Source of the DNA: Streptomyces shenzhenensis
Lineage (GTDB): Bacteria; Actinomycetota; Actinomycetes; Streptomycetales; Streptomycetaceae
Assembly (NCBI RefSeq): GCF_003688995.1
Contig: NZ_PENI01000002.1
Span: forward strand, 1-64,000
DNA length: 64,000 nucleotides
Direction: 5' to 3'
This document shows, piece by piece, positions 1-8,096 of the stretch (position 1 is the stretch's first letter; the number at the start of each line of letters is the position of its first letter). The notes beneath the pieces were generated by a model that saw nothing but the letters and a program-made list of their open reading frames with translations, did not search any database and was not told the origin of the DNA. Position numbers and translations under genes: made by a program.

Positions 1-377
1 TGGAGGTCCTGGACGCGTCCTTCTCCTTCGACGGCGTGATCGGCGCGTTCGCCATCACCAACGACATCGTGCTGATGGCGCTGGGCCTGGGCATCGGCGC
101 GATGTACGTCCGGTCGCTCACCGTCTACCTGGTCCGCCAGGGCACCCTGGACGACTACGTCTACCTGGAGCACGGCGCCCACTACGCGATCGGCGCGCTG
201 GCCGTGATCCTCATGGTCACCATCCAGTACCAGATCAACGAGGTCATCACCGGTCTGGTCGGCGTCGTCCTGATCGGCGCCTCCTTCTGGTCCTCCGTCC
301 GCCGCAACCGCGCCCTCGCCGCGGCCGAGGGCGACGCCGGGGCGGACAAGAAGACCGAGGTCCCGTCCGGGGTGTGA
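1..377 (+). CDS. DUF475 family integral membrane protein (5' partial)
   Basis: The C-terminal part of a DUF475 (TerC-like) membrane protein; the gene starts before the window and the first complete codon is at base 3. The visible part has the family signature FDGVIGAFAITNDIVLM, with acidic residues in a membrane segment, followed by two more hydrophobic segments and a charged tail (RRNRALAAAEG onward). DUF475/TerC proteins are thought to be metal-handling partners of the cytosolic TerD-type proteins. Two TerD-fold genes follow, so the locus is coherent. A strong terminator hairpin after the stop suggests separate transcription from the gene at 468. Confidence 0.88.
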   Translation, partial: EVLDASFSFDGVIGAFAITNDIVLMALGLGIGAMYVRSLTVYLVRQGTLDDYVYLEHGAHYAIGALAVILMVTIQYQINEVITGLVGVVLIGASFWSSVRRNRALAAAEGDAGADKKTEVPSGV

Positions 378-402
378 CACCCCGGCCGGTGAGGAACGCT
401 CT

Positions 403-441
403 GTGTGCGGGGCGGCCGACGCGCTCGGCCGCCCCGCACAC
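403..441 (+). terminator. Terminator hairpin after the DUF475 gene
   Basis: A perfect 17-bp inverted repeat (arms 403-419 and 425-441, 5-nt loop CGCGC) lies 26 bases after the DUF475 stop codon. There is no T-run, which is usual for high-GC actinobacterial terminators. It ends 27 bases before the next start codon. Confidence 0.8.
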
Positions 442-467
442 GTCGGGCATGAGTACTGGGGGCGGGA

Positions 468-1208
468 ATGGGCTTCTTCGACGGGCTGAAGGGCGGGCGC
501 GCGGCCGATTTCGACTCGGGCAGCGCCGCGACCAACTCCATAGAGCTCACCAAGCGGCACCAGCAGGTGTCCCTGACCAAGCAGGACGCGGCCACCGGGC
601 ATCTGCGCGTCAATCTGACCTGGCGGATGCGGACGTCCGACTTCATGGGCACCGTCGAGCGTAACCGCCTGTTCCGGCACCCCTTCAAGGCACTGAAGCC
701 CCCGGAGATCCTCGGACACGGGCAGAGCATGGTCAACGTCGACCTCGACCTGGGCTGCCTGTACGAGCTGACCGACGGCACGAAGGGGGTCGTACAGCCG
801 CTGGGCGGCTACCTCGGGGACGTCAACGCACCGCCGTACGTCAAGCTGAGCGGCGACGACCGGTTCGGTTCGGCGTCCGGCGAGACGATGTACGTCAATC
901 TGGACCACCGCGAGAACATCAAGCGGCTGCTGGTCTTTGTGTACATCTACGACCAGACGCCCGCGTTCGACCGTACGCACGCGATCGTCACGCTCTACCC
1001 GAGCAACGGCCCGCGGATCGAGATAGGCCTGGACGAACGGCACCCCCAGGCACGCTCCTGCGCGGTGGTGATGATCGAGAACATCAAGGGCGAACTGATC
1101 GTCCGCCGCGAGGTCCAATTCGTCTACGGCTTCCAGGGCGAACTGGACCGCCTCTACGGCTGGGGCCTCCAATGGGGCAGAGGCTACAAAACCCAACCAA
1201 CCCGCTAA
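468..1208 (+). CDS. TerA/TerD-fold tellurium-resistance-type protein
   Basis: A 246-residue cytosolic protein of the TerD superfamily, closest in look to the longer TerA-type members. A roughly 70-residue N-terminal segment precedes the TerD core, in which VNVDLDLGCLYEL and KLSGDDRFG carry the acidic calcium-binding positions and DERHPQARSCAVVMIEN forms the late core strands. TerD-fold proteins bind Ca2+ and act in tellurite, phage and general envelope stress responses together with TerC-type membrane proteins. It lies between a DUF475 gene and a convergent TerD gene. The start at 468 is the first ATG and leads directly into the conserved MGFFDGL opening. The 3' end is followed within 14 bases by a copy of the dispersed 3'-end repeat. 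Confidence 0.85.
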   Translation: MGFFDGLKGGRAADFDSGSAATNSIELTKRHQQVSLTKQDAATGHLRVNLTWRMRTSDFMGTVERNRLFRHPFKALKPPEILGHGQSMVNVDLDLGCLYELTDGTKGVVQPLGGYLGDVNAPPYVKLSGDDRFGSASGETMYVNLDHRENIKRLLVFVYIYDQTPAFDRTHAIVTLYPSNGPRIEIGLDERHPQARSCAVVMIENIKGELIVRREVQFVYGFQGELDRLYGWGLQWGRGYKTQPTR

Positions 1209-1221
1209 CCCCAGCTGCAGC

Positions 1222-1480
1222 GCCCCAAAGGGGCGCGGGGAACTGCGCGACGAGCCACGACGCCGCCGCAGCCGCCTGACGGTGTATGGGGGCACTCCGG
1301 GCCCGCGCGCCACATCGCTGCCGCAGGCGAAGGCGTGCCGCAGCGGCATCCCGACCCTGTTCCGCCGGTTCAGGGCAGCACCGTGAAGGGGCGCGGGGAA
1401 CTGCGCGACGAGCCACGACGGCGCCGCAGCCGCTGGACGGCATTGCGGGGGCACCCGGGCCGCGCCGCGAGCCACAACGC
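1222..1480 (+). repeat. Two copies of the dispersed GGGGAACTGCGCGA repeat
   Basis: Two head-to-tail copies begin 14 bases after the stop at 1208. Copy one starts with the stem-loop GCGCCCCAAAGGGGCGC and continues with CGGGGAACTGCGCGACGAG and CCACGACGCCGCCGCAG; copy two starts near 1385. Each is followed by a variable tail containing GCCGC-TGGACGGCAT and a G/C tract. They fill most of the 314-bp gap between convergent genes and carry no convincing coding sequence. The copies are in the sense direction relative to the gene just upstream. Confidence 0.85.
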
Positions 1481-1522
1481 CGCCGCACACGAAGGACGGG
1501 GCTCGCCAGCGCGGCGGGGTCG

Positions 1523-2290
1523 CTAACGGCCCAAGAACTGCGGCCCCTGCGGAGGCAACCGCACATCCGAACTCACCGGCACCGCCACAGGCGCAGTCAC
1601 CGGCGGCGGATACCCGTACGCCGACGAAGCCGAGGCCGGCTGCGGATACCCGTACGCCGGCTGCGGATACCCGTACGCGGGCTGAGTCGGAACAGCCGTC
1701 GGCTGTTCCGGCGGCAACGGCCGCGAAACCTCCGGCGGACCCGTCTCCGACTCGTCCACCGAGATACCGAAGTCCGTGGCCAACCCCTTGAGCCCGTTCG
1801 AGTAACCCTCGCCCAGGGCGCGGAACTTCCACCCCTCACCACGCCGATACAGCTCCCCGCAGATCAGCGCCGTCTCCGCACCGGTCTCCGGCTTCACATC
1901 GAAGTGCGCCAGCGCCTCCCCGTCACCCACCGCCGCGTCGTACAACAGGATGCGCAGCGACCGTACGCGGTCAAAGGTGACCCCGTCCGCCGAAGCGACC
2001 AACAGAATTCGACCCACCCCGGGGTCGACACCCGACAGGTCCGTCTGGATCGTGTCGGTGAGCCCCTCGGCGCCCCGCTTCTTGCCGAGCCGCCACACCG
2101 TCCCCGACGGATGCCGGGGCTGGTTGTAGAAGACGAAGTCCTCGTCGGAACGCACACGACCGTCGGGACCGAGGAGCAGCGCCGAGGCGTCGACATCGGG
2201 AATCCCCTGCCCGGGCGACCAGCGCAGCACGGCACGCACCGTCGTGGCCTCCAGCGGGACGTTCGACCCTTTCAGCATCGCGTGCGTCAT
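1523..2290 (-). CDS. TerD domain protein with Tyr/Pro-rich tail
   Basis: A 255-residue TerD-family protein. The TerD core covers about residues 1-185: [11 protein letters not shown] opening, [14 protein letters not shown] and [11 protein letters not shown] as the Ca2+-binding acidic strands, and [18 protein letters not shown] near the end. The C-terminal 60 residues are Pro/Tyr/Ala-rich with repeated [13 protein letters not shown] units and look disordered. I start it at 2290 (MTHAMLKG), where the conserved domain begins, rather than 36 bases upstream. It diverges from the lyase-phosphoribosyltransferase operon, with a 178-bp shared upstream region. Confidence 0.88.
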   Translation of the reverse strand: MTHAMLKGSNVPLEATTVRAVLRWSPGQGIPDVDASALLLGPDGRVRSDEDFVFYNQPRHPSGTVWRLGKKRGAEGLTDTIQTDLSGVDPGVGRILLVASADGVTFDRVRSLRILLYDAAVGDGEALAHFDVKPETGAETALICGELYRRGEGWKFRALGEGYSNGLKGLATDFGISVDESETGPPEVSRPLPPEQPTAVPTQPAYGYPQPAYGYPQPASASSAYGYPPPVTAPVAVPVSSDVRLPPQGPQFLGR

Positions 2291-2381
2291 GCGGTCATCC
2301 TGCCCTCTCGGCCCTGGCCACGACAATGCGGGGGGTGGCGACGGTCGACACGGTCGAGTTACCTGAAATTCATGCCTGACG

Positions 2382-2413
2382 GGAACCTAGGGCATGGATC
2401 CCTACGTACTATT
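2382..2413 (+). promoter_or_regulatory. Possible ECF-sigma-type promoter for the Ter biosynthetic operon
   Basis: In the gap upstream of 2469 there is GGAACC (2382-2387), followed about 18 bases later by CGTACTATT (2405-2413). GGAAC as a -35 with CGTA/C at -10 is the form used by several envelope-stress ECF sigma factors in Streptomyces. The position is plausible for an operon starting at 2469, but the -10 match is weak and no second site supports it. Confidence 0.3.
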
Positions 2414-2468
2414 ACCGGCCACCCCAACACGGAACCCACAGGCCCACCTTGCGCCCCGGGGGAGTTAT

Positions 2469-3635
2469 ATGCGTCATTTCGGGCACATCGCCCCTGAGGT
2501 GCGGCAGCGCCTCTTTCACCAGGAGCCGTGCGAGTTCACCGCCGACTCCGCGGCCCGGCTGCTCTCCGCGGGCCTGGGCGCCACGCTGTACAGCCCGGCC
2601 ACCCGGCCGAGGCTCGCCGACGACATCGTCAAGCAGGCCCGACTCGGCGTGGTCTCGATGGTGCTGTGCCTGGAGGACTCGATCGACGACGCGGACGTCG
2701 TGGCCGGCGAGGAGAACCTCGTCCGGCAGTTCGCCGACCTGGCGTCCCGGCAGGACGCGCAGCTGCCGCTGCTCTTCATCCGGGTCCGCCACCCCGAACA
2801 GATTCCGGACCTGGTACGGCGGCTCGGCCCGAGCGTCCGGCTGCTCTCCGGCTTCGTGCTGCCGAAGTTCACCGAGGAACGCGGCATCCCCTTCCTGGAG
2901 GCGCTGACCGGCGCCGAGGCGGCCAGCGGCCGGCGGCTGTTCGCCATGCCGGTCCTGGAGTCACCCGAACTGCTGTACCGGGAATCGCGCGTGGAGAGCC
3001 TGGAGGGCATCCTGCGCGCGGTCGACAAGTACCGCGACCGGGTGCTCGCCCTGCGCCTGGGCGTGACCGACTTCTGCTCCTCCTACGGGCTGCGCAGGGC
3101 GCCCGACATGACGGCGTACGACGTCCAGATCGTCGCCTCCGTGATCGCCGACGTGGTCAACATGCTGGGCCGGGCCGACGGCACCGGCTTCACGGTCACC
3201 GGACCGGTCTGGGAGTACTTCCGGGTCCCGGAGCGCATGTTCAAGCCGATGCTGCGCCGCAGCCCCTTCCTGGAGGGGCAGGCCGTCGAGCTGCGTGAGC
3301 GGCTCATCGAGCACGCGATGGACGGACTGCTGCGGGAGATCTCCCTGGACCAGGCCAACGGCCTGCTCGGCAAGACCTGCATCCACCCCTCCCATGTGCT
3401 GCCCGTGCACGCACTGTCCGTGGTCAGTCACGAGGAGTTCAGCGACGCCCAGGACATCCTGCGGCCGGACCGGGGCGGCGGGGGCGTGCTCCGGTCGGCG
3501 TACACCAACAAGATGAACGAGGTGAAGCCGCACCGCGCCTGGGCCGAGCGGACCCTGCTGCGCGCCGAGGTGTTCGGTGTCGCCAACGAGGACGTCGGCT
3601 TCGTCGAGCTGCTCGCCGCCGGAATACCGGGCTGA
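2469..3635 (+). CDS. HpcH/HpaI aldolase / CitE-like lyase of the Ter module
   Basis: A 388-residue protein of the HpcH/HpaI aldolase-citrate lyase beta (CitE) superfamily, which cleaves or forms C-C bonds on CoA-thioester or oxo-acid substrates in a Mg2+-dependent TIM barrel. Visible motifs are VLCLEDSIDDADV near residue 65 (metal-binding acidic residues), LFIRVRHP near 103 (catalytic Arg), FAMPVLESPEL near 160, and GKTCIHPSHVLPVH near 300. The start at 2469 is chosen because GGGGGAG lies just upstream and the conserved MRHFGHIAPEVRQ opening follows; the earlier in-frame ATG has no ribosome site. It leads an operon with the fused phosphoribosyltransferase (22-bp gap) and a HAD phosphatase. 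This combination matches the Ter-associated biosynthetic module described by comparative genomics; the true substrate is unknown. Confidence 0.85.
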   Translation: MRHFGHIAPEVRQRLFHQEPCEFTADSAARLLSAGLGATLYSPATRPRLADDIVKQARLGVVSMVLCLEDSIDDADVVAGEENLVRQFADLASRQDAQLPLLFIRVRHPEQIPDLVRRLGPSVRLLSGFVLPKFTEERGIPFLEALTGAEAASGRRLFAMPVLESPELLYRESRVESLEGILRAVDKYRDRVLALRLGVTDFCSSYGLRRAPDMTAYDVQIVASVIADVVNMLGRADGTGFTVTGPVWEYFRVPERMFKPMLRRSPFLEGQAVELRERLIEHAMDGLLREISLDQANGLLGKTCIHPSHVLPVHALSVVSHEEFSDAQDILRPDRGGGGVLRSAYTNKMNEVKPHRAWAERTLLRAEVFGVANEDVGFVELLAAGIPG

Positions 3636-3657
3636 GCGCCCGCGGCACAAGGAACCC

Positions 3658-6333
3658 ATGAACCCCATGAATCCCACCCCCACGCCCCCCACTCCCACGC
3701 ATCCCCCGAACCCCGCGCGCGGTGCGGCGGGCGCCGGGGTCTGGTCCGGCAGCTGGGTCGCCGAGCGGCTCGGCGTCGAGCTGGCCGGCGACGACACCCT
3801 GCCGGGCCTGCTCGGGCTCGCCCTGCGCCGTAACCCCAAGCGGGCGCATCTGCTCGTCTCCAACGTGCTCGGCAAGCATGTGCCGCAGTCACCGGCCGTG
3901 GTGTACGGCCACGGGGTCGCCCTCGGCCGGCGGGTGCGCGAGCTGCTCGGCGACGAGGAGGCCATGGCCGCGGTCGTCCTCGGCTACGCGGAGACTGCCA
4001 CGGGGCTCGGCCACTCGGTCGCCGACGGCCTGCACCTGGCGCCGTATCTGCACTCCACGCGCCGCCCGGTGACCGGGGTGGCGCGGGCCGGCGGCTTCGA
4101 GGAGTCCCACTCGCACGCCACCTCGCACCTGCTGCTGCCGGAGGATCCGGCGCTGCTGGTCGGCGACGGCCCGCTGGTGCTCGTCGACGACGAGTTCTCC
4201 ACCGGGAACACGGTCCTGAACACCATTCGCGACCTGCACGAACGCTATCCGCGCCGGCGCTATGTGGTGGTCGCCCTGGTCGACATGCGGTCCCCGGCCG
4301 ACGCCGCCCGGCTGGCGGACTTCGCCGGCGAGATCGGCGCCCGCGTGGACCTCGTCGCGGCCGCCTCGGGCACGGTGCGCCTCCCGGCGGGTGTCCTGGA
4401 GAAGGGGCGGGCCCTGGTCGCCCGCCATGAGTCCGCCGCACCCGGCGGCACGGACGGCGCGACGGACGCTGACAGCGCCACGACGGCGGAGAACACCACG
4501 GCAGTGGGCCCGACGGGGCCGGACGACGTCACGGCGGCGGAGAACACCACGGAGCCGGACGCCTTCCCGGCGGCCGACGGCGCCCCCGAACCGGTGGCCC
4601 CTGAGCGGACGGACCGCGGACGGGCCGCCGGCCGGATCGAGCTGCGCTGGCCGCACGGGCTGCCCGACGGCGGGCGGCACGGGTTCACGCCCGCGCACCG
4701 CGCCCGCCTGGAGCGCGCCCTGCCCGCCATGGCCGCCCGCGTCGCCGAGGCCCTGCCCGCCGACGCCCGGCGCGTCCTGGTGCTCGGCTTCGAGGAGCTG
4801 ATGTACGCGCCGCTGCGGCTCGCCCGCGAACTGGAGCAGGTCGTCACCGCCGAGGTCCGCTACTCCACCACCACCCGCTCGCCCGTCCTCGCGGTCGACG
4901 ACCCCGGCTACGCGATACGCAGCCGCATCGTCTTCCCCGCCCACGACGACCCGGCCGACGGCCCCGGCGAGCGCTACGCCTACAACGTGGCGGGCGGCGG
5001 CTTCGACGCCGTCGTCGCGGTCGTCGACTCGGCCGCCGACACCCCCGAACTGCACGCCCCCGACGGCCTGCTGGCCCGGCTCGGCGAGCACACCCCGCAC
5101 GTCCTGCTCGCCGTCGTACCGTCGTACGTCCCCGAGCCCCTGTACGTCCCCGCCTCCTGCGAGGAGAGATCCGCCATGCTGTCCGAGCCCCTCCGCGGCC
5201 CCGCCTTCTCCTCGTACGCACCCGACGAGGTCGGCTGGCTGCTCCAGGACCTCTCGGACGTGACGCTGGAGGCGCCGACCGAGGAGCGCGAGGAGGCCAT
5301 CCAGAGCGGTGGGGCGCACTACGCCGAGTCGCTGCCGGTCGAGTACCAGCCGAGCGAGCAGTACCAGGAGCTGTTCCACCAGGCCCTCGACGCCTCCGCC
5401 GTACGGCTGGCGCGGGCGGTCGGCGTGGTCACCGAGACGGTGATCGCGGAGCGCTCGCCGCGTCCCGTCCTGGTCTCGCTGGCCCGTGCGGGCACCCCCG
5501 TCGGCGTGCTGATGCGCCGCTGGGCCCGGTTCCGGCACGGACTCGACGTGCCGCACTACGCCGTCTCCATCGTGCGCGGCCGGGGCATCGACGCCAACGC
5601 GCTGCGCTGGCTGGCCGCCCACCACGACCCGCGGGATGTCGTCTTCGTCGACGGCTGGACCGGCAAGGGCGCCATCACCCGCGAACTCGCCAACGCGCTC
5701 CGGGAGTTCGAGGAGTCCGACGGCATCACCGGCTTCGCCCCGGAGATCGCGGTGCTGGCCGACCCCGGCTCATGCGTACGGACCTACGGCACCCGCGAGG
5801 ACTTCCTCATCCCGTCCGCCTGCCTCAACTCCACGGTGTCCGGCCTGATCTCGCGTACGGTCCTCCGTGCCGACCTGGTCGGACCGCACGACTACCACGG
5901 CGCGAAGTTCTACCGCGAACTCGCCGGCTCCGACCTGTCGGTGGCCTTCCTCGACGCCGTCTCCGCCCGCTTTTCCGAGGTCGCGGACCCGGTGGCCGCC
6001 GCAGTGAAGGAACTGGCCGCCGCCGACCGCACCCCGAGCTGGGCGGGCTGGGCGGCCGTCGAGCGCATCAGTGAGGAGTACGGCATACACGACGTGAACC
6101 TGGTCAAACCCGGTGTGGGCGAGACCACTCGGGTGCTGCTGCGCCGGGTGCCGTGGAAGATCCTCGCCCGTGCCGGTGCGGGCGCTGATGTGGAGCATGT
6201 GCGGCTGCTGGCTGAGCAACGCGGCGTACCGGTCGAGGAGGTCGACGAACTCCCGTACACCTGCGTGGGTTTGATCCACCCCAAGTACACGCGGGGCGCC
6301 ACCGGCGCCGACGGCAGGGCGGTGACGGTCTGA
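3658..6333 (+). CDS. Fused phosphoribosyltransferase - TRSP - StiP-like phosphoribosyltransferase
   Basis: A 891-residue multidomain cytosolic protein. Residues about 20-225 form a PRTase domain with the phosphate/PRPP loop VLVDDEFSTGNT near 175. Residues about 255-320 are an acidic Ala/Thr linker. About 325-510 fits the TRSP domain that follows this PRTase type. About 540-890 is a second PRTase-like domain of the StiP/PRTase_1 class with VVFVDGWTGKGAITREL near 660 as its PRPP loop. In other genomes these are often separate Ter-operon genes; here they are one chain. The predicted role is attachment of ribose-phosphate groups while building a nucleoside-like compound, an inference from comparative genomics. 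I start at 3658 (AAGGAA ribosome site just upstream) rather than inside the previous gene. The stop overlaps the next start (TGATG). Confidence 0.85.
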   Translation: MNPMNPTPTPPTPTHPPNPARGAAGAGVWSGSWVAERLGVELAGDDTLPGLLGLALRRNPKRAHLLVSNVLGKHVPQSPAVVYGHGVALGRRVRELLGDEEAMAAVVLGYAETATGLGHSVADGLHLAPYLHSTRRPVTGVARAGGFEESHSHATSHLLLPEDPALLVGDGPLVLVDDEFSTGNTVLNTIRDLHERYPRRRYVVVALVDMRSPADAARLADFAGEIGARVDLVAAASGTVRLPAGVLEKGRALVARHESAAPGGTDGATDADSATTAENTTAVGPTGPDDVTAAENTTEPDAFPAADGAPEPVAPERTDRGRAAGRIELRWPHGLPDGGRHGFTPAHRARLERALPAMAARVAEALPADARRVLVLGFEELMYAPLRLARELEQVVTAEVRYSTTTRSPVLAVDDPGYAIRSRIVFPAHDDPADGPGERYAYNVAGGGFDAVVAVVDSAADTPELHAPDGLLARLGEHTPHVLLAVVPSYVPEPLYVPASCEERSAMLSEPLRGPAFSSYAPDEVGWLLQDLSDVTLEAPTEEREEAIQSGGAHYAESLPVEYQPSEQYQELFHQALDASAVRLARAVGVVTETVIAERSPRPVLVSLARAGTPVGVLMRRWARFRHGLDVPHYAVSIVRGRGIDANALRWLAAHHDPRDVVFVDGWTGKGAITRELANALREFEESDGITGFAPEIAVLADPGSCVRTYGTREDFLIPSACLNSTVSGLISRTVLRADLVGPHDYHGAKFYRELAGSDLSVAFLDAVSARFSEVADPVAAAVKELAAADRTPSWAGWAAVERISEEYGIHDVNLVKPGVGETTRVLLRRVPWKILARAGAGADVEHVRLLAEQRGVPVEEVDELPYTCVGLIHPKYTRGATGADGRAVTV

Positions 6334-7145
6334 TGCCGGTGCTCGTGGCGAGCGACCTCGATCGCACCCTCATCTACTCCGCGGCGGCCCTCGCGCTGAC
6401 CATGCCGGACGCCCGGGCGCCGCGGCTGCTGTGCGTGGAGGTGCACGAGAGCAGGCCGCTGTCGTATCTGACGGAGACCGCCGCCCAACTGCTCACCGAG
6501 TTGGGGGACGCGGCCGTGTTCGTGCCGACCACCACCCGGACCCGTAAGCAGTATCTGCGCATCAACCTGCCCGGCCCGGCGCCCGCCTACGCGGTCTGCG
6601 CCAACGGCGGTCATCTGCTGGTGGACGGCGTGTCCGACCCCGACTGGCACGCCCGGGTACTGGCCCGGCTGGCCGCCGAGTGCGCCCCGCTGGACGAGGT
6701 CGGACAGCACCTCGCCGACACCGCCGACCCGGCGTGGCTGCGCAGGCACCGCGTCGCCGACGACCTGTTCGCCTACCTGGTCGTCGAACGCGAGCTGCTG
6801 CCCGAGGACTGGGTGAAGGAACTCGCCGTATGGGCCGAGAACCGGGGCTGGACGGTCTCCCTGCAGGGCCGCAAGATCTACGTCGTACCGAAGCCGCTGA
6901 CCAAGAGCGCGGCCGTGCGGGAGATCGCCCGCCGTACCGGCGCCGAGCTGACGCTGGCCGCCGGTGACTCCCTGCTCGACGCCGATCTGCTCCTCGCGGC
7001 CGACCGCGGCTGGCGGCCCGGGCACGGTGAACTGGCCGACTCCGGCTGGACGGCGCCCACGGTCAGCGCGCTGCCTGAGCGTGGGGTGCTGGCCGGGGAG
7101 CACATCCTGCGCGAGTTCCTGCGGACGGCACGGGAGGGTTGTTAG
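6333..7145 (+). CDS. HAD-family phosphatase of the Ter module
   Basis: A 270-residue HAD hydrolase. Motif I is VLVASDLDRTLIYS (catalytic Asp pair), motif II is the VFVPTTTRTRKQY region, motif III uses the Lys in VVPKPLTKSAA, and motif IV is LAAGDSLLDADLLLAAD. An inserted cap domain (residues about 75-175) resembles the C2-type sugar-phosphatase group. The ATG overlaps the stop of the PRTase fusion gene (TGATG), so the two are translationally coupled. In Ter-associated modules such an enzyme is thought to remove a phosphate from the nucleoside-like intermediate; that is inference. Seven bases separate its stop from a convergent zinc-ribbon gene. Confidence 0.87.
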   Translation: MPVLVASDLDRTLIYSAAALALTMPDARAPRLLCVEVHESRPLSYLTETAAQLLTELGDAAVFVPTTTRTRKQYLRINLPGPAPAYAVCANGGHLLVDGVSDPDWHARVLARLAAECAPLDEVGQHLADTADPAWLRRHRVADDLFAYLVVERELLPEDWVKELAVWAENRGWTVSLQGRKIYVVPKPLTKSAAVREIARRTGAELTLAAGDSLLDADLLLAADRGWRPGHGELADSGWTAPTVSALPERGVLAGEHILREFLRTAREGC

Positions 7146-7151
7146 CGGGCG

Positions 7152-7370
7152 CTAGCTGCAGCATCCGCCGCCGCAGCAGCCGCCTCCGGCGTTCGGCTTG
7201 GGGGTGGGCGACGGTGCGGTGGCCGAGCCGGCGACTGACACGGTCGACAGGAGCTTCACCGTGTCGTCGTGGCCGGCGGGGCAGACGGCGGGGGCGGCGG
7301 ACTCCGCCATCGGGCGGCTCAGTTCGAAGGTGTCGCCGCAGCTCCGGCAGCGGTACTCGTAGCGAGGCAT
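7152..7370 (-). CDS. FmdB-type zinc ribbon protein
   Basis: A 72-residue protein with the FmdB/CxxC_CxxC_SSSS regulatory zinc-ribbon fold: MPRYEYRCRSCGDTFEL supplies the first Cys pair and AAPAVCPAGHDD the partner, where the second ligand appears as His rather than a second CxxC. The C-terminus GGGCCGGGCCS is Gly/Cys-rich. I start at 7370 (MPRYEYRC, the normal family start) rather than two codons upstream. Function is not known beyond metal binding and a suspected regulatory role. It is convergent with the Ter operon. Confidence 0.85.
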   Translation of the reverse strand: MPRYEYRCRSCGDTFELSRPMAESAAPAVCPAGHDDTVKLLSTVSVAGSATAPSPTPKPNAGGGCCGGGCCS

Positions 7371-7419
7371 GCGCACAGAGTACGCTGCGCGGCTTGGCAG
7401 GGCTGTGCTGTCGTCGGTT

Positions 7420-7474
7420 GTCTGCGGGTGCGTTGTGGCCGGTCGCGCAGTTCCTCGCGCCCCTTTACGGGGGT
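7420..7474 (-). repeat. Dispersed repeat copy overlapping a stop codon
   Basis: Read on the minus strand: CCCCCGTAAAGGGGCGCG, then AGGAACTGCGCGACCGGCC and ACAACGCACCCGCAG. The TAA in the loop of its stem is the stop codon of the DUF4383 gene, so the element forms the very 3' end of that gene in the sense direction. Confidence 0.85.
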
Positions 7475-8019
7475 GTTCTGTTGTCGGCCTGGTTCAGTTG
7501 GGGGGTGGTGGGTTCGGCGAGGTCGGGGTGGCGGGCTCGCCAATAGGGGTTGTCGTGGGGGAGGGTTGAGCTGACCCGGCCGTACATGCCGAAGACCATC
7601 AGCAGCAGGCCGACCACGAAGCTGAACAACACGTTCTGGATCTTGAACGCGAGGAAGTTGTACGGGGTGGGCAGCAATGCGAGGTTCAGGAAGCCGCTGA
7701 GCAGGAACAGGATGCCGAGGGTCATGTTCAGCGTGGACGCGAAGTTCCCGCCGATCACCATGCCGACGAACAGCAGCAGCCCGACGCAGATCGACAGGAC
7801 GCTGAGCGTGCCGTTGGTGTTCAGGCCCAGCGCGGTGTTCCCGCCCGTGTTGAAGAAGCCGATGTTGTCGGTCAGGCCGAGGATGCCGAAGGCCAGCAGG
7901 AACAGGCCCATCAGCCCCGCGCCGATCCGGTAGACCAGGTTCAGCCGGTGGTCGACGGGCAGATGCTCGTCGAACCGGATCCGGCGGCGCGTCCCGGACT
8001 GCATCGCGTGTGAGGCCAT
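7465..8019 (-). CDS. DUF4383 membrane protein
   Basis: A 184-residue integral membrane protein of the DUF4383 family. An N-terminal hydrophilic segment with HLPVDHRLNLVYRIGAG leads into four hydrophobic segments (about residues 33-50, 70-88, 95-118, 125-147), including GGNTALGLNTNGTLS in the first outside loop. Its role is unknown; the family is common in actinobacteria. GGAGGCGGAG directly before the ATG at 8019 fixes the start. The stop codon sits inside a dispersed repeat copy. Confidence 0.85.
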   Translation of the reverse strand: MASHAMQSGTRRRIRFDEHLPVDHRLNLVYRIGAGLMGLFLLAFGILGLTDNIGFFNTGGNTALGLNTNGTLSVLSICVGLLLFVGMVIGGNFASTLNMTLGILFLLSGFLNLALLPTPYNFLAFKIQNVLFSFVVGLLLMVFGMYGRVSSTLPHDNPYWRARHPDLAEPTTPQLNQADNRTPP

Positions 8020-8096
8020 CTCCGCCTCCCTGGGGCGTGTGCGGAGGCATGCGTACCTCCCAATATCCGCCCACCCCGCCGCACCGGCAAACGCCG

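Noticed and set aside
3889..5625. Long minus-strand open frame (over 500 codons) inside the PRTase fusion gene
   Set aside because: It has no domain, a Gly/Arg/Val-rich shadow composition, and lies wholly antisense to a conserved gene.
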